Assembly: GCF_000252165.1 (NCBI RefSeq)
Contig: NZ_BAET01000028.1
Location: 62,001-126,000 of the forward strand
Length of the DNA: 64,000 nucleotides
Direction of reading: 5' to 3'
Source of the DNA: Glaciecola punicea ACAM 611
GTDB taxonomy: Bacteria; Pseudomonadota; Gammaproteobacteria; Enterobacterales; Alteromonadaceae
Part shown: positions 47,452 through 54,981 of the stretch, in pieces
Numbering within the stretch: the first letter of the stretch is position 1
Layout of the letters: each line of letters opens with the position of its first letter
Notes under the pieces: generated by a model
Told to the model about the DNA's origin: nothing
Database searches by the model: none
The model's input: the letters and a program-made list of their open reading frames with translations, nothing else
Position numbers and translations under genes: made by a program

Positions 47452-49248
47452 ATGGCGGATTTACAAGATATTATTGTTCCTGATGTGGGCGGCGAAGAAG
47501 TTGAAATCATTGAAATATGTGTTGCCCTTGGCGACTCAGTTGAAGCAGAAGCCGCATTTGTAACGGTTGAAAGCGATAAAGCCAGCATGGACATTCCAGT
47601 GCCCTTTGACGGTGTCATTAAAGAAATCTCGGTCAAAGTAGGTGATAAAATCAAGCAAGGCGATCTTTTAGGTAAAGCCAGCAGCACCGAAAGTGCAGCA
47701 CCTGAGCAAGAGGCGCCTAAACAAGAGCCGCCTAAACAAGAGCCGCCTAAACAAGATGCGCCTAAACAAGATGCATCTAAACAGGAAACGCCCAAGCAGG
47801 AAGCACCTAAACAAGAAACAGCGCCAGCTGCTAGTTCCGCTACCAGTGTGATTGAAGTCACTGTGCCAGATATTGGCGATGCTAGCGATGTTGAAATTAT
47901 TGAGCTACTGGTTAAAGAAGGCGACACCGTGGCCGAAGAAGATGGCCTAATTACCCTTGAAACCGACAAAGCTACAATGGACGTACCTGCGCCACGCGCC
48001 GGTAAAATTGTGTCTATGAAAGTAAAAATGGGCGACAAGGTATCGGAAGGTTCATTAGTGCTAACCCTTGAAGTAGGTGCGTCAAACGGTGCAGATACAC
48101 AAGCACCAGCTGCAAGCGCGCCGCAAGCACCTGAGAAAGAAGAAGCACCTAAGCTGGCAGAATCACACAAGCAAGAAGAAGCACCTGAGAAAGAAGAAGC
48201 ACCTAAGCAAGCAGAATCAGCTGCTAGTTCAGCGTCAGCGCAAAGTGCACCGGTTCGCAGCGCCCCTGTACAAAAAACACCGCCAGTGCCGTATCATCCT
48301 TCAGCCGGTGGAATTGCCAAAACTGGTAGAATACATGCTACTCCTTCAGTAAGGCGCATGGCACGCGAATTTGGTGTTGACCTAGCGCAAGTAACCGGCT
48401 CAGCTCGCAAAGGACGTATTGCTAAAGAAGACGTGCAGTCGTACGTGAAGTATGAGCTGTCTAGACCTAAATTGACCTCGGGCACAAATGCCGGCTCAGG
48501 AGGCATGCAGGTACTACCACCGCCTAAAGTCGATTTTGCTAAGTTCGGCGAAATTGAAGAAGTAGCCCTTACGCGTATTCAAAAGCTGTCGGGTCCTAAT
48601 CTGCATCGTAACTGGGTGACTATTCCCCATGTTACGCAGTTTGAAGAAGCCGATATCACCGATATTGAAGACTTCCGTAAGCAGCAGAACCAAATAAATG
48701 AAAAACGCAAGCTGGGCGTTAAAATCACGCCGTTAGTCTTTATGATGAAAGCGGTTGCTGACGCGATGAAGCACTATCCTACGTTTAATTCATCGCTGTC
48801 TGCGTCGGGCGAGAGCTTAATTTTGAAGAAGTACACGCATATAGGTATTGCTGTGGATACGCCAAATGGCCTAGTGGTGCCGGTGGTGCGCGATGTTGAC
48901 AAGAAAGGAATTATGGATATATCAAGAGAGCTTACCGAAATAAGCGCTAAAGCCAGAGAAGGGAAGCTCAAAACGGCCGACATGCAGGGCAGCTGCTTCA
49001 CTATCTCAAGTTTAGGCGGCATAGGTGGCACTGCCTTCACGCCAATTGTAAATGCCCCCGACGTGGCTATATTAGGGGTTTCAAAAAGTGAAATGCGACC
49101 TAAGTGGGACGGTAAAGAGTTTTTACCTCGATTAATGTTACCGCTGTCGTTGTCGTACGACCATCGCGTAATAGATGGCGCACTTGCCGCTCGTTTTGCG
49201 GTCCATTTAGCCGATTGCTTAGCCGATATGCGCCGCATATTGTTGTAG
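47452..49248 (+). CDS. aceF: AceF, dihydrolipoyl acetyltransferase (E2), two lipoyl domains
   Basis: The 598-residue protein has two lipoyl domains, with lipoylated Lys43 (ESDKASMD) and Lys172 (ETDKATMD). A peripheral-subunit-binding domain follows at about 294-330 (ATPSVRRMAREFGVDL), then the C-terminal catalytic domain with the active-site His in LSYDHRVIDGALAARF. E. coli has three lipoyl domains. The linkers are highly repetitive: residues 87-121 repeat APKQE/PPKQE-like pentads, and residues 226-255 repeat EKEEAPK. The ribosome-binding site is strong (AGAGAGGAGAG). A pair of hairpins separates it from lpd. Confidence 0.97.
   Translation: MADLQDIIVPDVGGEEVEIIEICVALGDSVEAEAAFVTVESDKASMDIPVPFDGVIKEISVKVGDKIKQGDLLGKASSTESAAPEQEAPKQEPPKQEPPKQDAPKQDASKQETPKQEAPKQETAPAASSATSVIEVTVPDIGDASDVEIIELLVKEGDTVAEEDGLITLETDKATMDVPAPRAGKIVSMKVKMGDKVSEGSLVLTLEVGASNGADTQAPAASAPQAPEKEEAPKLAESHKQEEAPEKEEAPKQAESAASSASAQSAPVRSAPVQKTPPVPYHPSAGGIAKTGRIHATPSVRRMAREFGVDLAQVTGSARKGRIAKEDVQSYVKYELSRPKLTSGTNAGSGGMQVLPPPKVDFAKFGEIEEVALTRIQKLSGPNLHRNWVTIPHVTQFEEADITDIEDFRKQQNQINEKRKLGVKITPLVFMMKAVADAMKHYPTFNSSLSASGESLILKKYTHIGIAVDTPNGLVVPVVRDVDKKGIMDISRELTEISAKAREGKLKTADMQGSCFTISSLGGIGGTAFTPIVNAPDVAILGVSKSEMRPKWDGKEFLPRLMLPLSLSYDHRVIDGALAARFAVHLADCLADMRRILL
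47710..47817 (+). repeat. 15-bp tandem repeats coding the first AceF linker
   Basis: About seven imperfect copies of a 15-bp unit of the type SCGCCTAAACAAGAX encode xPKQE/D pentads. The copies differ mainly at the first codon and in synonymous positions. Such arrays change in copy number by slippage, which would lengthen or shorten the flexible linker without a frameshift. Confidence 0.85.
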
Positions 49249-49261
49249 GTTCTGCTAGTGC

Positions 49262-49291
49262 TCATATACACAATGAATGCAGTGTATATGA
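49262..49291 (+). promoter_or_regulatory. Inverted repeat 1 between aceF and lpd
   Basis: TCATATACAC (49262-49271) and GTGTATATGA (49282-49291) are perfect 10-bp arms around a 10-nt loop, starting 14 nt after the aceF stop. No T-run follows. It may protect the aceEF mRNA end or be an operator for separate lpd transcription. Confidence 0.5.
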
Positions 49292-49315
49292 TAAGCAGAT
49301 ATGAAAAATACATAC

Positions 49316-49354
49316 CCCCCCTTATTAGTGTAATAATAAAGCGAATAAGGGGGG
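49316..49354 (+). promoter_or_regulatory. Inverted repeat 2 between aceF and lpd
   Basis: CCCCCCTTATT (49316-49326) pairs with AATAAGGGGGG (49344-49354) around a 17-nt AT-rich loop. The stem is very stable but has no T-run, so it is a candidate attenuator or RNA-processing element and not a standard terminator. Confidence 0.55.
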
Positions 49355-49426
49355 TGAATTACCGTCTTAATTCAATTAGAATATACGGTGTAGACACAAT
49401 TAAATTATTAAGGTCATATTAACGTT

Positions 49427-50848
49427 ATGAGCGAAATCAAAACACAATTAGTGGTACTTGGCGCAGGTCCTGGCGGGTACTCAGCAGCATTTAGAGCGTC
49501 CGATTTAGGCGTTGACTCAGTCATTGTTGATGCAAGAGAAGCCTTAGGAGGGGTATGTTTAAATGTAGGCTGTATTCCTTCTAAAGCACTTTTGCATGTT
49601 GCTAAGGTAATTCAAGAAGCTAAGCAACTATCTAAGCACGGTGTGAACTTTGGCGAGCCAAGCTTTGATCTTGACAAAATCCGCTCTTGGAAAGACGACG
49701 TAGTAAGTCAGTTAACCAAAGGTTTGTCTGGAATGTCTAAAATGCGCAAAGTAAAGCATGTACAAGGCTACGGCAAATTTACCGGTGCTAACACCTTAGA
49801 AGTAGAAGGTCCCGATGGCAAAACTACGATTACCTTCGAGCATGCTATCATCGCAGCAGGCTCTGACCCAATCGAATTGCCGTTTGTGCCAAAAGACGAT
49901 GACCGTATTATGGACAGCACTGGCGCATTGGAAATGAAAGATATTCCAGGCAAAATGCTTATTCTAGGTGGTGGTATTATCGGCCTAGAAATGGGCACTG
50001 TATATCAAGCCTTAGGCTCAAAAATTGATGTAGTAGAATTTTTAGATCAGCTCATTCCCGCGGCTGACAAAGACATCATGAAAATGTATATGAAAACCAT
50101 CAAAAATAAATTTAACACCATGCTTGAAACCAAAGTAACGGACGTTGAATCTAAAGATGACGGTGTCTATGTGACGTTTGAAGGCAAGCAAGCACCGGCC
50201 GAGCCAGTGCGTTACGATCGTGTACTTGTTGCAGTGGGTCGTCGTCCAAACGGCTCACTAGTTGATGCTGAAAAAGCCGGCGTTAAAGTAGACGAGCGCG
50301 GTTTTATTAATGTAGACAAACAGCTGCGCACTAACGTGGCGCATATATTTGCAATCGGCGATTTAATTGGTCAACCAATGCTGGCGCACAAAGCCTCGCA
50401 TGAAGGTCACGTTGCGGCTGAAGTCATCTCTGGTAAAAAGCATTTCTTTGACCCACGCGGCATTCCCTCAGTTGCCTACACTGAGCCAGAAATTGCCTGG
50501 GTAGGATTTACCGAGAAAGAAGCTAAAGAGCAAGGCCTAAACTACGAAGCCGCTACTTTTCCTTGGGCAGCCTCGGGTCGCGCTATTGCATCAGACGCCA
50601 CCGACGGTTTAACAAAGCTATTGTTTGACAAAGACACCGGGCGTATAATTGGCGGGGCTATTATTGGCACCAACGCAGGTGAAATGCTAGGTGAGATTGG
50701 CTTAGCCATTGAAATGGGCGCAGACGCTGAAGACATCGCCTTAACGGTTCATGCTCACCCTACCTTAAACGAATCTATTGGCTTAGCGGCAGAGATTTTT
50801 GAGGGTAGTATTACGGACATGCCTAACCCTAAAGCTAAAAAAAGATAA
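49427..50848 (+). CDS. lpd: Lpd, dihydrolipoamide dehydrogenase (E3)
   Basis: The 473-residue FAD disulfide reductase has VVLGAGPGGYSAAFRASDLG, the redox disulfide GGVCLNVGCIPSKALLH, an NAD-binding ILGGGIIGLEMGTVYQALG, FAIGDLIGQPMLAHKASHEG, and the C-terminal catalytic His-Glu in HAHPTLNESIG. It reoxidises dihydrolipoamide for the pyruvate and 2-oxoglutarate dehydrogenases and the glycine cleavage system. It is separated from aceF by 178 bp with two hairpins and so may also have its own promoter. A terminator follows. Confidence 0.98.
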   Translation: MSEIKTQLVVLGAGPGGYSAAFRASDLGVDSVIVDAREALGGVCLNVGCIPSKALLHVAKVIQEAKQLSKHGVNFGEPSFDLDKIRSWKDDVVSQLTKGLSGMSKMRKVKHVQGYGKFTGANTLEVEGPDGKTTITFEHAIIAAGSDPIELPFVPKDDDRIMDSTGALEMKDIPGKMLILGGGIIGLEMGTVYQALGSKIDVVEFLDQLIPAADKDIMKMYMKTIKNKFNTMLETKVTDVESKDDGVYVTFEGKQAPAEPVRYDRVLVAVGRRPNGSLVDAEKAGVKVDERGFINVDKQLRTNVAHIFAIGDLIGQPMLAHKASHEGHVAAEVISGKKHFFDPRGIPSVAYTEPEIAWVGFTEKEAKEQGLNYEAATFPWAASGRAIASDATDGLTKLLFDKDTGRIIGGAIIGTNAGEMLGEIGLAIEMGADAEDIALTVHAHPTLNESIGLAAEIFEGSITDMPNPKAKKR

Positions 50849-50874
50849 TCTAGAGTTAGATAGGCAATATGTAT

Positions 50875-50910
50875 AAAAACCGATACCCTTCACGGCGTGT
50901 CGGTTTTTTT
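50875..50910 (+). terminator. Rho-independent terminator after lpd
   Basis: AAAAACCGA (50875-50883) pairs with TCGGTTTTT (50900-50908) and ends in T. The region between can extend the stem through CACG/CGTG. It lies 27 nt after the lpd stop. Confidence 0.85.
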
Positions 50911-50938
50911 GTGAAAATTTAATGAGAGGCACTTGTAC

Positions 50939-51181
50939 ATGCAGCAAATGGAGTTTTTTATTATTCCAAGCCCGTGCATTGGCATTTGTGAATCGGGCCC
51001 TAGAGGCTACTGCATTGGCTGTTTTCGAAGCAGAGAAGAGCGCACCCACTGGCAGGACGTAGATGATCACACCAAGCGTATCATAGTGTCTGCCTGCAAT
51101 AGGCGCAAAAAAGCTTTCAATGCGCGCAAGGCGAAATCAAAAGACAGCGACATCCATTTTCAGCAGGACGATTTATTTTAA
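50939..51181 (+). CDS. DUF1289 family small Fe-S-like cysteine protein
   Basis: The 80-residue protein of the DUF1289 family has the N-terminal cysteine cluster SPCIGICESGPRGYCIGCFRSREER (seen as SPCIGIC and YCIGCFR), then TKRIIVSACNRRK. The conserved Cys suggest metal or Fe-S binding, but no function is established for the family. The ATG at 50939 has AGAGG about 9 nt upstream. A TTG two codons earlier is possible. It lies alone behind the lpd terminator. Confidence 0.82.
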   Translation: MQQMEFFIIPSPCIGICESGPRGYCIGCFRSREERTHWQDVDDHTKRIIVSACNRRKKAFNARKAKSKDSDIHFQQDDLF

Positions 51182-51308
51182 TAAGTGCTTATTCTTATTT
51201 TCTTTGATTAGGGTTAATTATAAAACATGCGCTATTAAAGGTATAAAGTCGACACAATCCGTATAAGTCCTATTACCTTTCTCGGCTCAAATAACCAGCG
51301 TGCCCAAT

Positions 51309-51328
51309 GCGCTAAATGTCATTAGCGC
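51309..51328. repeat. Inverted repeat in the gene-poor interval
   Basis: GCGCTAA (51309-51315), ATGTCA, TTAGCGC (51322-51328): perfect 7-bp arms with no T-run. An operator or chance; no gene is close enough to decide. Confidence 0.3.
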
Positions 51329-51680
51329 GGTATATCTATGGTAGAAACGGCTAAAGGGGCCTTCAAATCTGTAAATTCTTCTTGTTAAGATTTTTCGTTG
51401 TTTTGGGAGAAATCAGTGCGAACAGTCCTTATTGCTTAAGCTATTACTCAGCAAATGAAAGAACGTGGTTCAGCGCTTTTTTTGTAATGGGTATCCTTCT
51501 AAATTTAAGCGGACTGTTATGTGCAACTCAAACGGAAGAAAAATACGTCCTGTACGCTCACAAAGACGAAAGATAAACTCTATGTAGGCAATAACCATAG
51601 CTAGCCTAAATCAAGGCCAATCAATCCTGCGAAAACCTAGGGCGACTCAACAAGTCATAAAATCCATTGGCTTAAATGAT

Positions 51681-51702
51681 TATGAATATGATATTATTCA
51701 TA
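51681..51702. promoter_or_regulatory. AT-rich palindrome upstream of the first DUF481 gene
   Basis: TATGAATA (51681-51688), TGATAT, TATTCATA (51695-51702): perfect 8-bp arms, 115 bp before the DUF481 start. It is somewhat Fur-box-like in composition (alternating GAT/AAT), but it does not match the 19-bp Fur consensus well. Confidence 0.4.
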
Positions 51703-51817
51703 GGTTCGCGCAGTCAGAAACAAGCAAAATAGCCCAGCTAATAACTTAGCTAAGTACGCTTTATGTTATCGATAGTCTACCTTTAATCATGCGCGCTTTA
51801 TATTTTAAGATTGCGCT

Positions 51818-52657
51818 ATGCCGAAGCTTGTTACCTACATATTGTGTATTATCATGGTGTTCTTACCTTACGCGGCAATGGCAGCAGATAAAGCATCTGA
51901 TTTTTTCAGGAATCTGAGTCAAGAAAAGAACTTATTAGAAGCCCTCTATAGTAAAAGCCGCGAACAAGCAGAACAAGACAATGATCTAAAGCCTTTCACC
52001 TTAGCTGGAGAAATAGGCCTGCTCAACACCACGGGTAACACCGACACCAGTATTATTAAATTTGCGGTTGAATCTAATCATGAAATGACCAGCTGGAGTA
52101 ATCGCTACGAAAGCCAGTTTTTGCAAAGAACTAACGTTATACGCGGCGTTAACGACGCCGATAGAGTGCAAACTGGTCGAATTGAAATCTCTGCCCAGTT
52201 TGATTATAAATTGGTACAGCCTAACAGCCGCTTGTTTGCCTACATGGAATATGATGACAACGAATTCAACCGCCTGCGAGACCAAGCAACCTTAGTCATG
52301 GGCTATAGTAAAGTGGCATTTAGGCATGAAAAATCAGAGTTTAGGTATAGTATTGGTCCCGGCTACAGTCATTTGCGCCAAACGCGTAACAACAGAACGA
52401 TTGAAGAGATGATTGTAAGAGGCACGCTCTATTACAATATAAACTTCGGTGAAAATGCTAGGTTTAGGCAAACGCTATCGGCTGAACTAGGTCAAGAAAT
52501 TTCAAGAGCACAAGCGCAATCATCGCTAAGCGCTAAGCTGTTTAAAAAGTTAGCGTTAAAAGTGAGTGTCGATCTTTTTGTAAACGACAATGTGGCAAGC
52601 CAAGACAGTATCCTATCAACGCAAACGAGTATATCGCTGGTGTATCAATTTTTTTAG
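51818..52657 (+). CDS. DUF481 family outer-membrane beta-barrel protein (copy 1)
   Basis: The 279-residue protein has a signal peptide (about residues 1-22, ending AAMAAD). A helical linker (about 25-55) precedes alternating beta strands of the DUF481 fold: GEIGLLNTTGNTDTSIIKFAVE, RLFAYMEYDDNEFNRLRDQATL, and a C-terminal strand ending YQFF, the terminal Phe typical of outer-membrane barrels. The family is described as salt-induced outer-membrane proteins; its molecular role is unknown. A paralogue follows 204 bp downstream. The N-terminal helical segment is absent from that copy. Confidence 0.82.
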   Translation: MPKLVTYILCIIMVFLPYAAMAADKASDFFRNLSQEKNLLEALYSKSREQAEQDNDLKPFTLAGEIGLLNTTGNTDTSIIKFAVESNHEMTSWSNRYESQFLQRTNVIRGVNDADRVQTGRIEISAQFDYKLVQPNSRLFAYMEYDDNEFNRLRDQATLVMGYSKVAFRHEKSEFRYSIGPGYSHLRQTRNNRTIEEMIVRGTLYYNINFGENARFRQTLSAELGQEISRAQAQSSLSAKLFKKLALKVSVDLFVNDNVASQDSILSTQTSISLVYQFF

Positions 52658-52861
52658 TGTGGGCAAGTTTATATGCCCTCAAAACAGTGTTTATGTAAGT
52701 GTATTACCCACTCACAGATCGTTACGACAGCCTTGTATTAGACATAAAAGTATTTAAAATACAGGCTTTAAAGAGGTTAATTATAGTGCAGCGTTTATAT
52801 GGGCACGCCAATACTCAGGTAAATAAACATTCAGATAAAACATTCAGTAAAAGGAAATGTA

Positions 52862-53614
52862 ATGAATAAGCAATTAATCGCGTTTGCGATGTTATCACTA
52901 TGCTGCGCGGCGCCTGCTTTTGCACAAGAAAAAAAAGAAGCCAAAGAATTAGAAATGGACGGTGAGTTTGGTTTTATTTTCACCACCGGAAACACTGAAA
53001 CGACATCAGCCAGTGTTGGTTTAAATGTTAAACAAGAGTTAGAAAATTGGAGCAATGAGTACCTAATAAAAGGTCTCTATAAAAGAGATACCATCGAAAG
53101 TGAAATGGGAGAAGACATTGAGCAAACCTCGGCGCAAAAGTTTTTTGCATCGGCGCAAGGCAACTTTAAACTAGCAAACCCCAGTTACCGTTTGTTTGGA
53201 TTCGCGTCATATGAAGACGACCGATTTAGCAACTTTAAATATCAAGCAACACTTGCGGCCGGTTGGAACCAAAAGTTATGGGATGATGAAAAAAGCAATT
53301 TTAGCTACAGTGTGGGTCCTGGTTATGCCTTTGCAGAAGAGCAGTCAGGAAAAAGCCAAAACGGCATTATTGTTCGTGGTGCGCTCAACTATGGCCTGAG
53401 TTTGTCTGAGACAGCACGCTTTACACAAAACCTGAGTACTGAAATTGGCTCAGACAATACCAAGTCTCGCTCAGAAACGGCGGTAACGGCGCAAATTGCG
53501 GGTGGCTTATCCATGAAGCTTTCCTTAAAACTTGACCATAACAGCGATGTTGGAGAAAACGTTGACAAACTAGACACCGAAACTGCAGTTACCTTGGTGT
53601 ATACTTTTTTCTAA
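52862..53614 (+). CDS. DUF481 family outer-membrane beta-barrel protein (copy 2)
   Basis: The 250-residue protein has a signal peptide MNKQLIAFAMLSLCCAAPAFA, a short charged segment EKKEAKELEMDG, then DUF481 strands GEFGFIFTTGNTETTSASVGL, YRLFGFASYEDDRFSNFKYQ, and a C-terminal LVYTFF. It parallels copy 1 strand by strand, so the two arose by tandem duplication, with clear divergence. The start has AAAGGAAA 5 nt before the ATG, much stronger than copy 1. The bidirectional terminator at 53656 follows. Confidence 0.87.
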   Translation: MNKQLIAFAMLSLCCAAPAFAQEKKEAKELEMDGEFGFIFTTGNTETTSASVGLNVKQELENWSNEYLIKGLYKRDTIESEMGEDIEQTSAQKFFASAQGNFKLANPSYRLFGFASYEDDRFSNFKYQATLAAGWNQKLWDDEKSNFSYSVGPGYAFAEEQSGKSQNGIIVRGALNYGLSLSETARFTQNLSTEIGSDNTKSRSETAVTAQIAGGLSMKLSLKLDHNSDVGENVDKLDTETAVTLVYTFF

Positions 53615-53655
53615 AGGTGCTAAGCCTCAATATCTTGTCGTCTTGTAATCTTAAT

Positions 53656-53691
53656 AAAAAAGTCAAAACGAGCGAACGTTTTGACTTTTTT
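53656..53691. terminator. Bidirectional terminator between DUF481 and serA
   Basis: AAAAAAGTCAAAACG, loop AGCGAA, CGTTTTGACTTTTTT: a perfect 15-bp stem flanked by A and T runs, so it works on both strands. It serves the convergent DUF481 (plus) and serA (minus) transcripts. Confidence 0.92.
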
Positions 53692-53705
53692 CTGCACAGG
53701 AACGA

Positions 53706-54935
53706 TTACTGAAGCAAACGAGTTTTAATTGTGCCTTGAATATTGGCGAGTTGCTCTAGACCTTCCGCTTCATTTTTAGATTCAATATCGACCACGACAT
53801 AACCGATACTCTCGCTGGTTTGTAAATACTGAGCCGCAATATTAATGCCTTTATCTGCAAATGCTTGGTTAATTTGAGTTAGTACGCCCGGACGGTTTTC
53901 ATGAATATGCAGCAAACGTGACCTCTTGGTATGCTCTGGCAAGGACACTTCAGGAAAATTAACCGCCGATAGCGTTGAGCCATTGTCACTATACTTTACC
54001 AGTTTGCCGGCCACTTCAACCCCAATATTTTGCTGCGCTTCTTGGGTTGATCCTCCCACGTGCGGGGTCAATATTACGTTGTCAAATTTACGTAAAGGCG
54101 AGCTAAACGCTTCTGAATTTGACTTAGGCTCAACCGGGAAAACGTCAATAGCCGCGCCGATTAATTTCTTGTCTTCAAGGGCCTGGCAAAGTGCATCAAT
54201 GTCAATGACCGAACCACGCGCCGCGTTAATTAAAATGGCGCCGTCTTTCATTTGCGCAATCTCTTGTTTGCCAATCATGTTTTTGGTGTGTAAGGTTTCA
54301 GGTACGTGTAGGCTCACCACATCTGAGGTGTTAAGCAGCTGTTTAAGCGACTTAACTTGAGTAGAATTACCCAATACAAGCTTATCTTCAATATCAAAAA
54401 ACTGCACGCGCATACCTAAATGCTCAGCTAGAATGCTTAACTGGGTGCCAATATGACCGTAGCCAATAATGCCCAAGGTTTTGCCGCGCGCCTCATAGCT
54501 GTTAATGGCGCTTTTTTGCCACAGGCCTTTATGCGCCAAGGCATTTTTTTCAGGAATGCCGCGTAGCAAAACGATAATTTGGCCAAGTACTAGTTCAGCC
54601 ACTGAGCGAGTATTAGAAAAAGGCGCATTAAACACCACTACACCGCGCTTTTCTGCCGCTTTTAAATCAACTTGGTTAGTGCCAATACAAAAACAGCCAA
54701 TGCCGATCAACTTCTTGGCAGCTTTTAACACTTTTTCGTTTAACTGCGTGCGTGAACGTATGCCAATAAAATGTGCATTCTTAATTTTAGCGATGAGTTC
54801 GTCATCAACTAAAGATGTTTTGATAGACTCTACGTTGGTATAGCCATTTGCTTTGAAGGTTTCAAGCGCGCTTGAATGCAGCCCTTCTAGTAACAACACT
54901 CTTATTTTGTTTTTAGCTAGCGATTTCTTACTCAT
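53706..54935 (-). CDS. serA: SerA, D-3-phosphoglycerate dehydrogenase
   Basis: The 409-residue enzyme is collinear with E. coli SerA (410): HFIGIRSRTQLNEKVL, GCFCIGTNQVDL, the NAD-binding GKTLGIIGYGHIGTQL, catalytic Arg/Glu/His region INAARGSVIDIDAL and LTPHVGGSTQEAQ, and a C-terminal ACT domain (about 337-409, HIHENRPGVLTQINQAF) for feedback inhibition by serine. It opens serine synthesis. It is the last gene of the minus-strand block that begins at 6S RNA, 46 nt after the RpiA end. Confidence 0.98.
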   Translation of the reverse strand: MSKKSLAKNKIRVLLLEGLHSSALETFKANGYTNVESIKTSLVDDELIAKIKNAHFIGIRSRTQLNEKVLKAAKKLIGIGCFCIGTNQVDLKAAEKRGVVVFNAPFSNTRSVAELVLGQIIVLLRGIPEKNALAHKGLWQKSAINSYEARGKTLGIIGYGHIGTQLSILAEHLGMRVQFFDIEDKLVLGNSTQVKSLKQLLNTSDVVSLHVPETLHTKNMIGKQEIAQMKDGAILINAARGSVIDIDALCQALEDKKLIGAAIDVFPVEPKSNSEAFSSPLRKFDNVILTPHVGGSTQEAQQNIGVEVAGKLVKYSDNGSTLSAVNFPEVSLPEHTKRSRLLHIHENRPGVLTQINQAFADKGINIAAQYLQTSESIGYVVVDIESKNEAEGLEQLANIQGTIKTRLLQ

Positions 54936-54981
54936 TACTGCTTACCCTATCCTTTGAAAAGTGCTGTTGTTGCCATTTTAC

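Larger units (their letters stand above)
51182..51817. other. 636-bp gene-poor interval
   Basis: No convincing gene. One frame, 51382-51576 (64 codons, TTG start, no ribosome-binding site), would encode a membrane-helix-like segment, TWFSAFFVMGILLNLSGLLC; it could be a small protein or a decayed gene, and I do not call it. Two perfect inverted repeats are present, at 51309 and 51681. The right end should carry the promoter of the DUF481 gene. Confidence 0.4.

Noticed and set aside
47322-48170. 282-codon minus-strand reading frame opposite aceE/aceF, rich in Ser, Cys, Gly and Ala
   Set aside because: It is the antisense of the repetitive AceF linkers and lipoyl domains. Its repeats mirror the PPKQE repeats, it resembles no known family, and the plus strand is clearly coding.
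49316-49354. Rho-independent terminator after aceF
   Set aside because: The stem is strong, but no T-run follows on the plus strand, so it is listed as an inverted repeat of unknown function.
51382-51576. 64-codon plus-strand frame with one membrane-like segment
   Set aside because: TTG start, no ribosome-binding site and no recognised family. Described under the gene-poor interval and in a finding, but not called as a gene.
51681-51702. Fur box
   Set aside because: The sequence is a palindrome of suitable composition but lacks the GATAAT hexamer repeats of the consensus.
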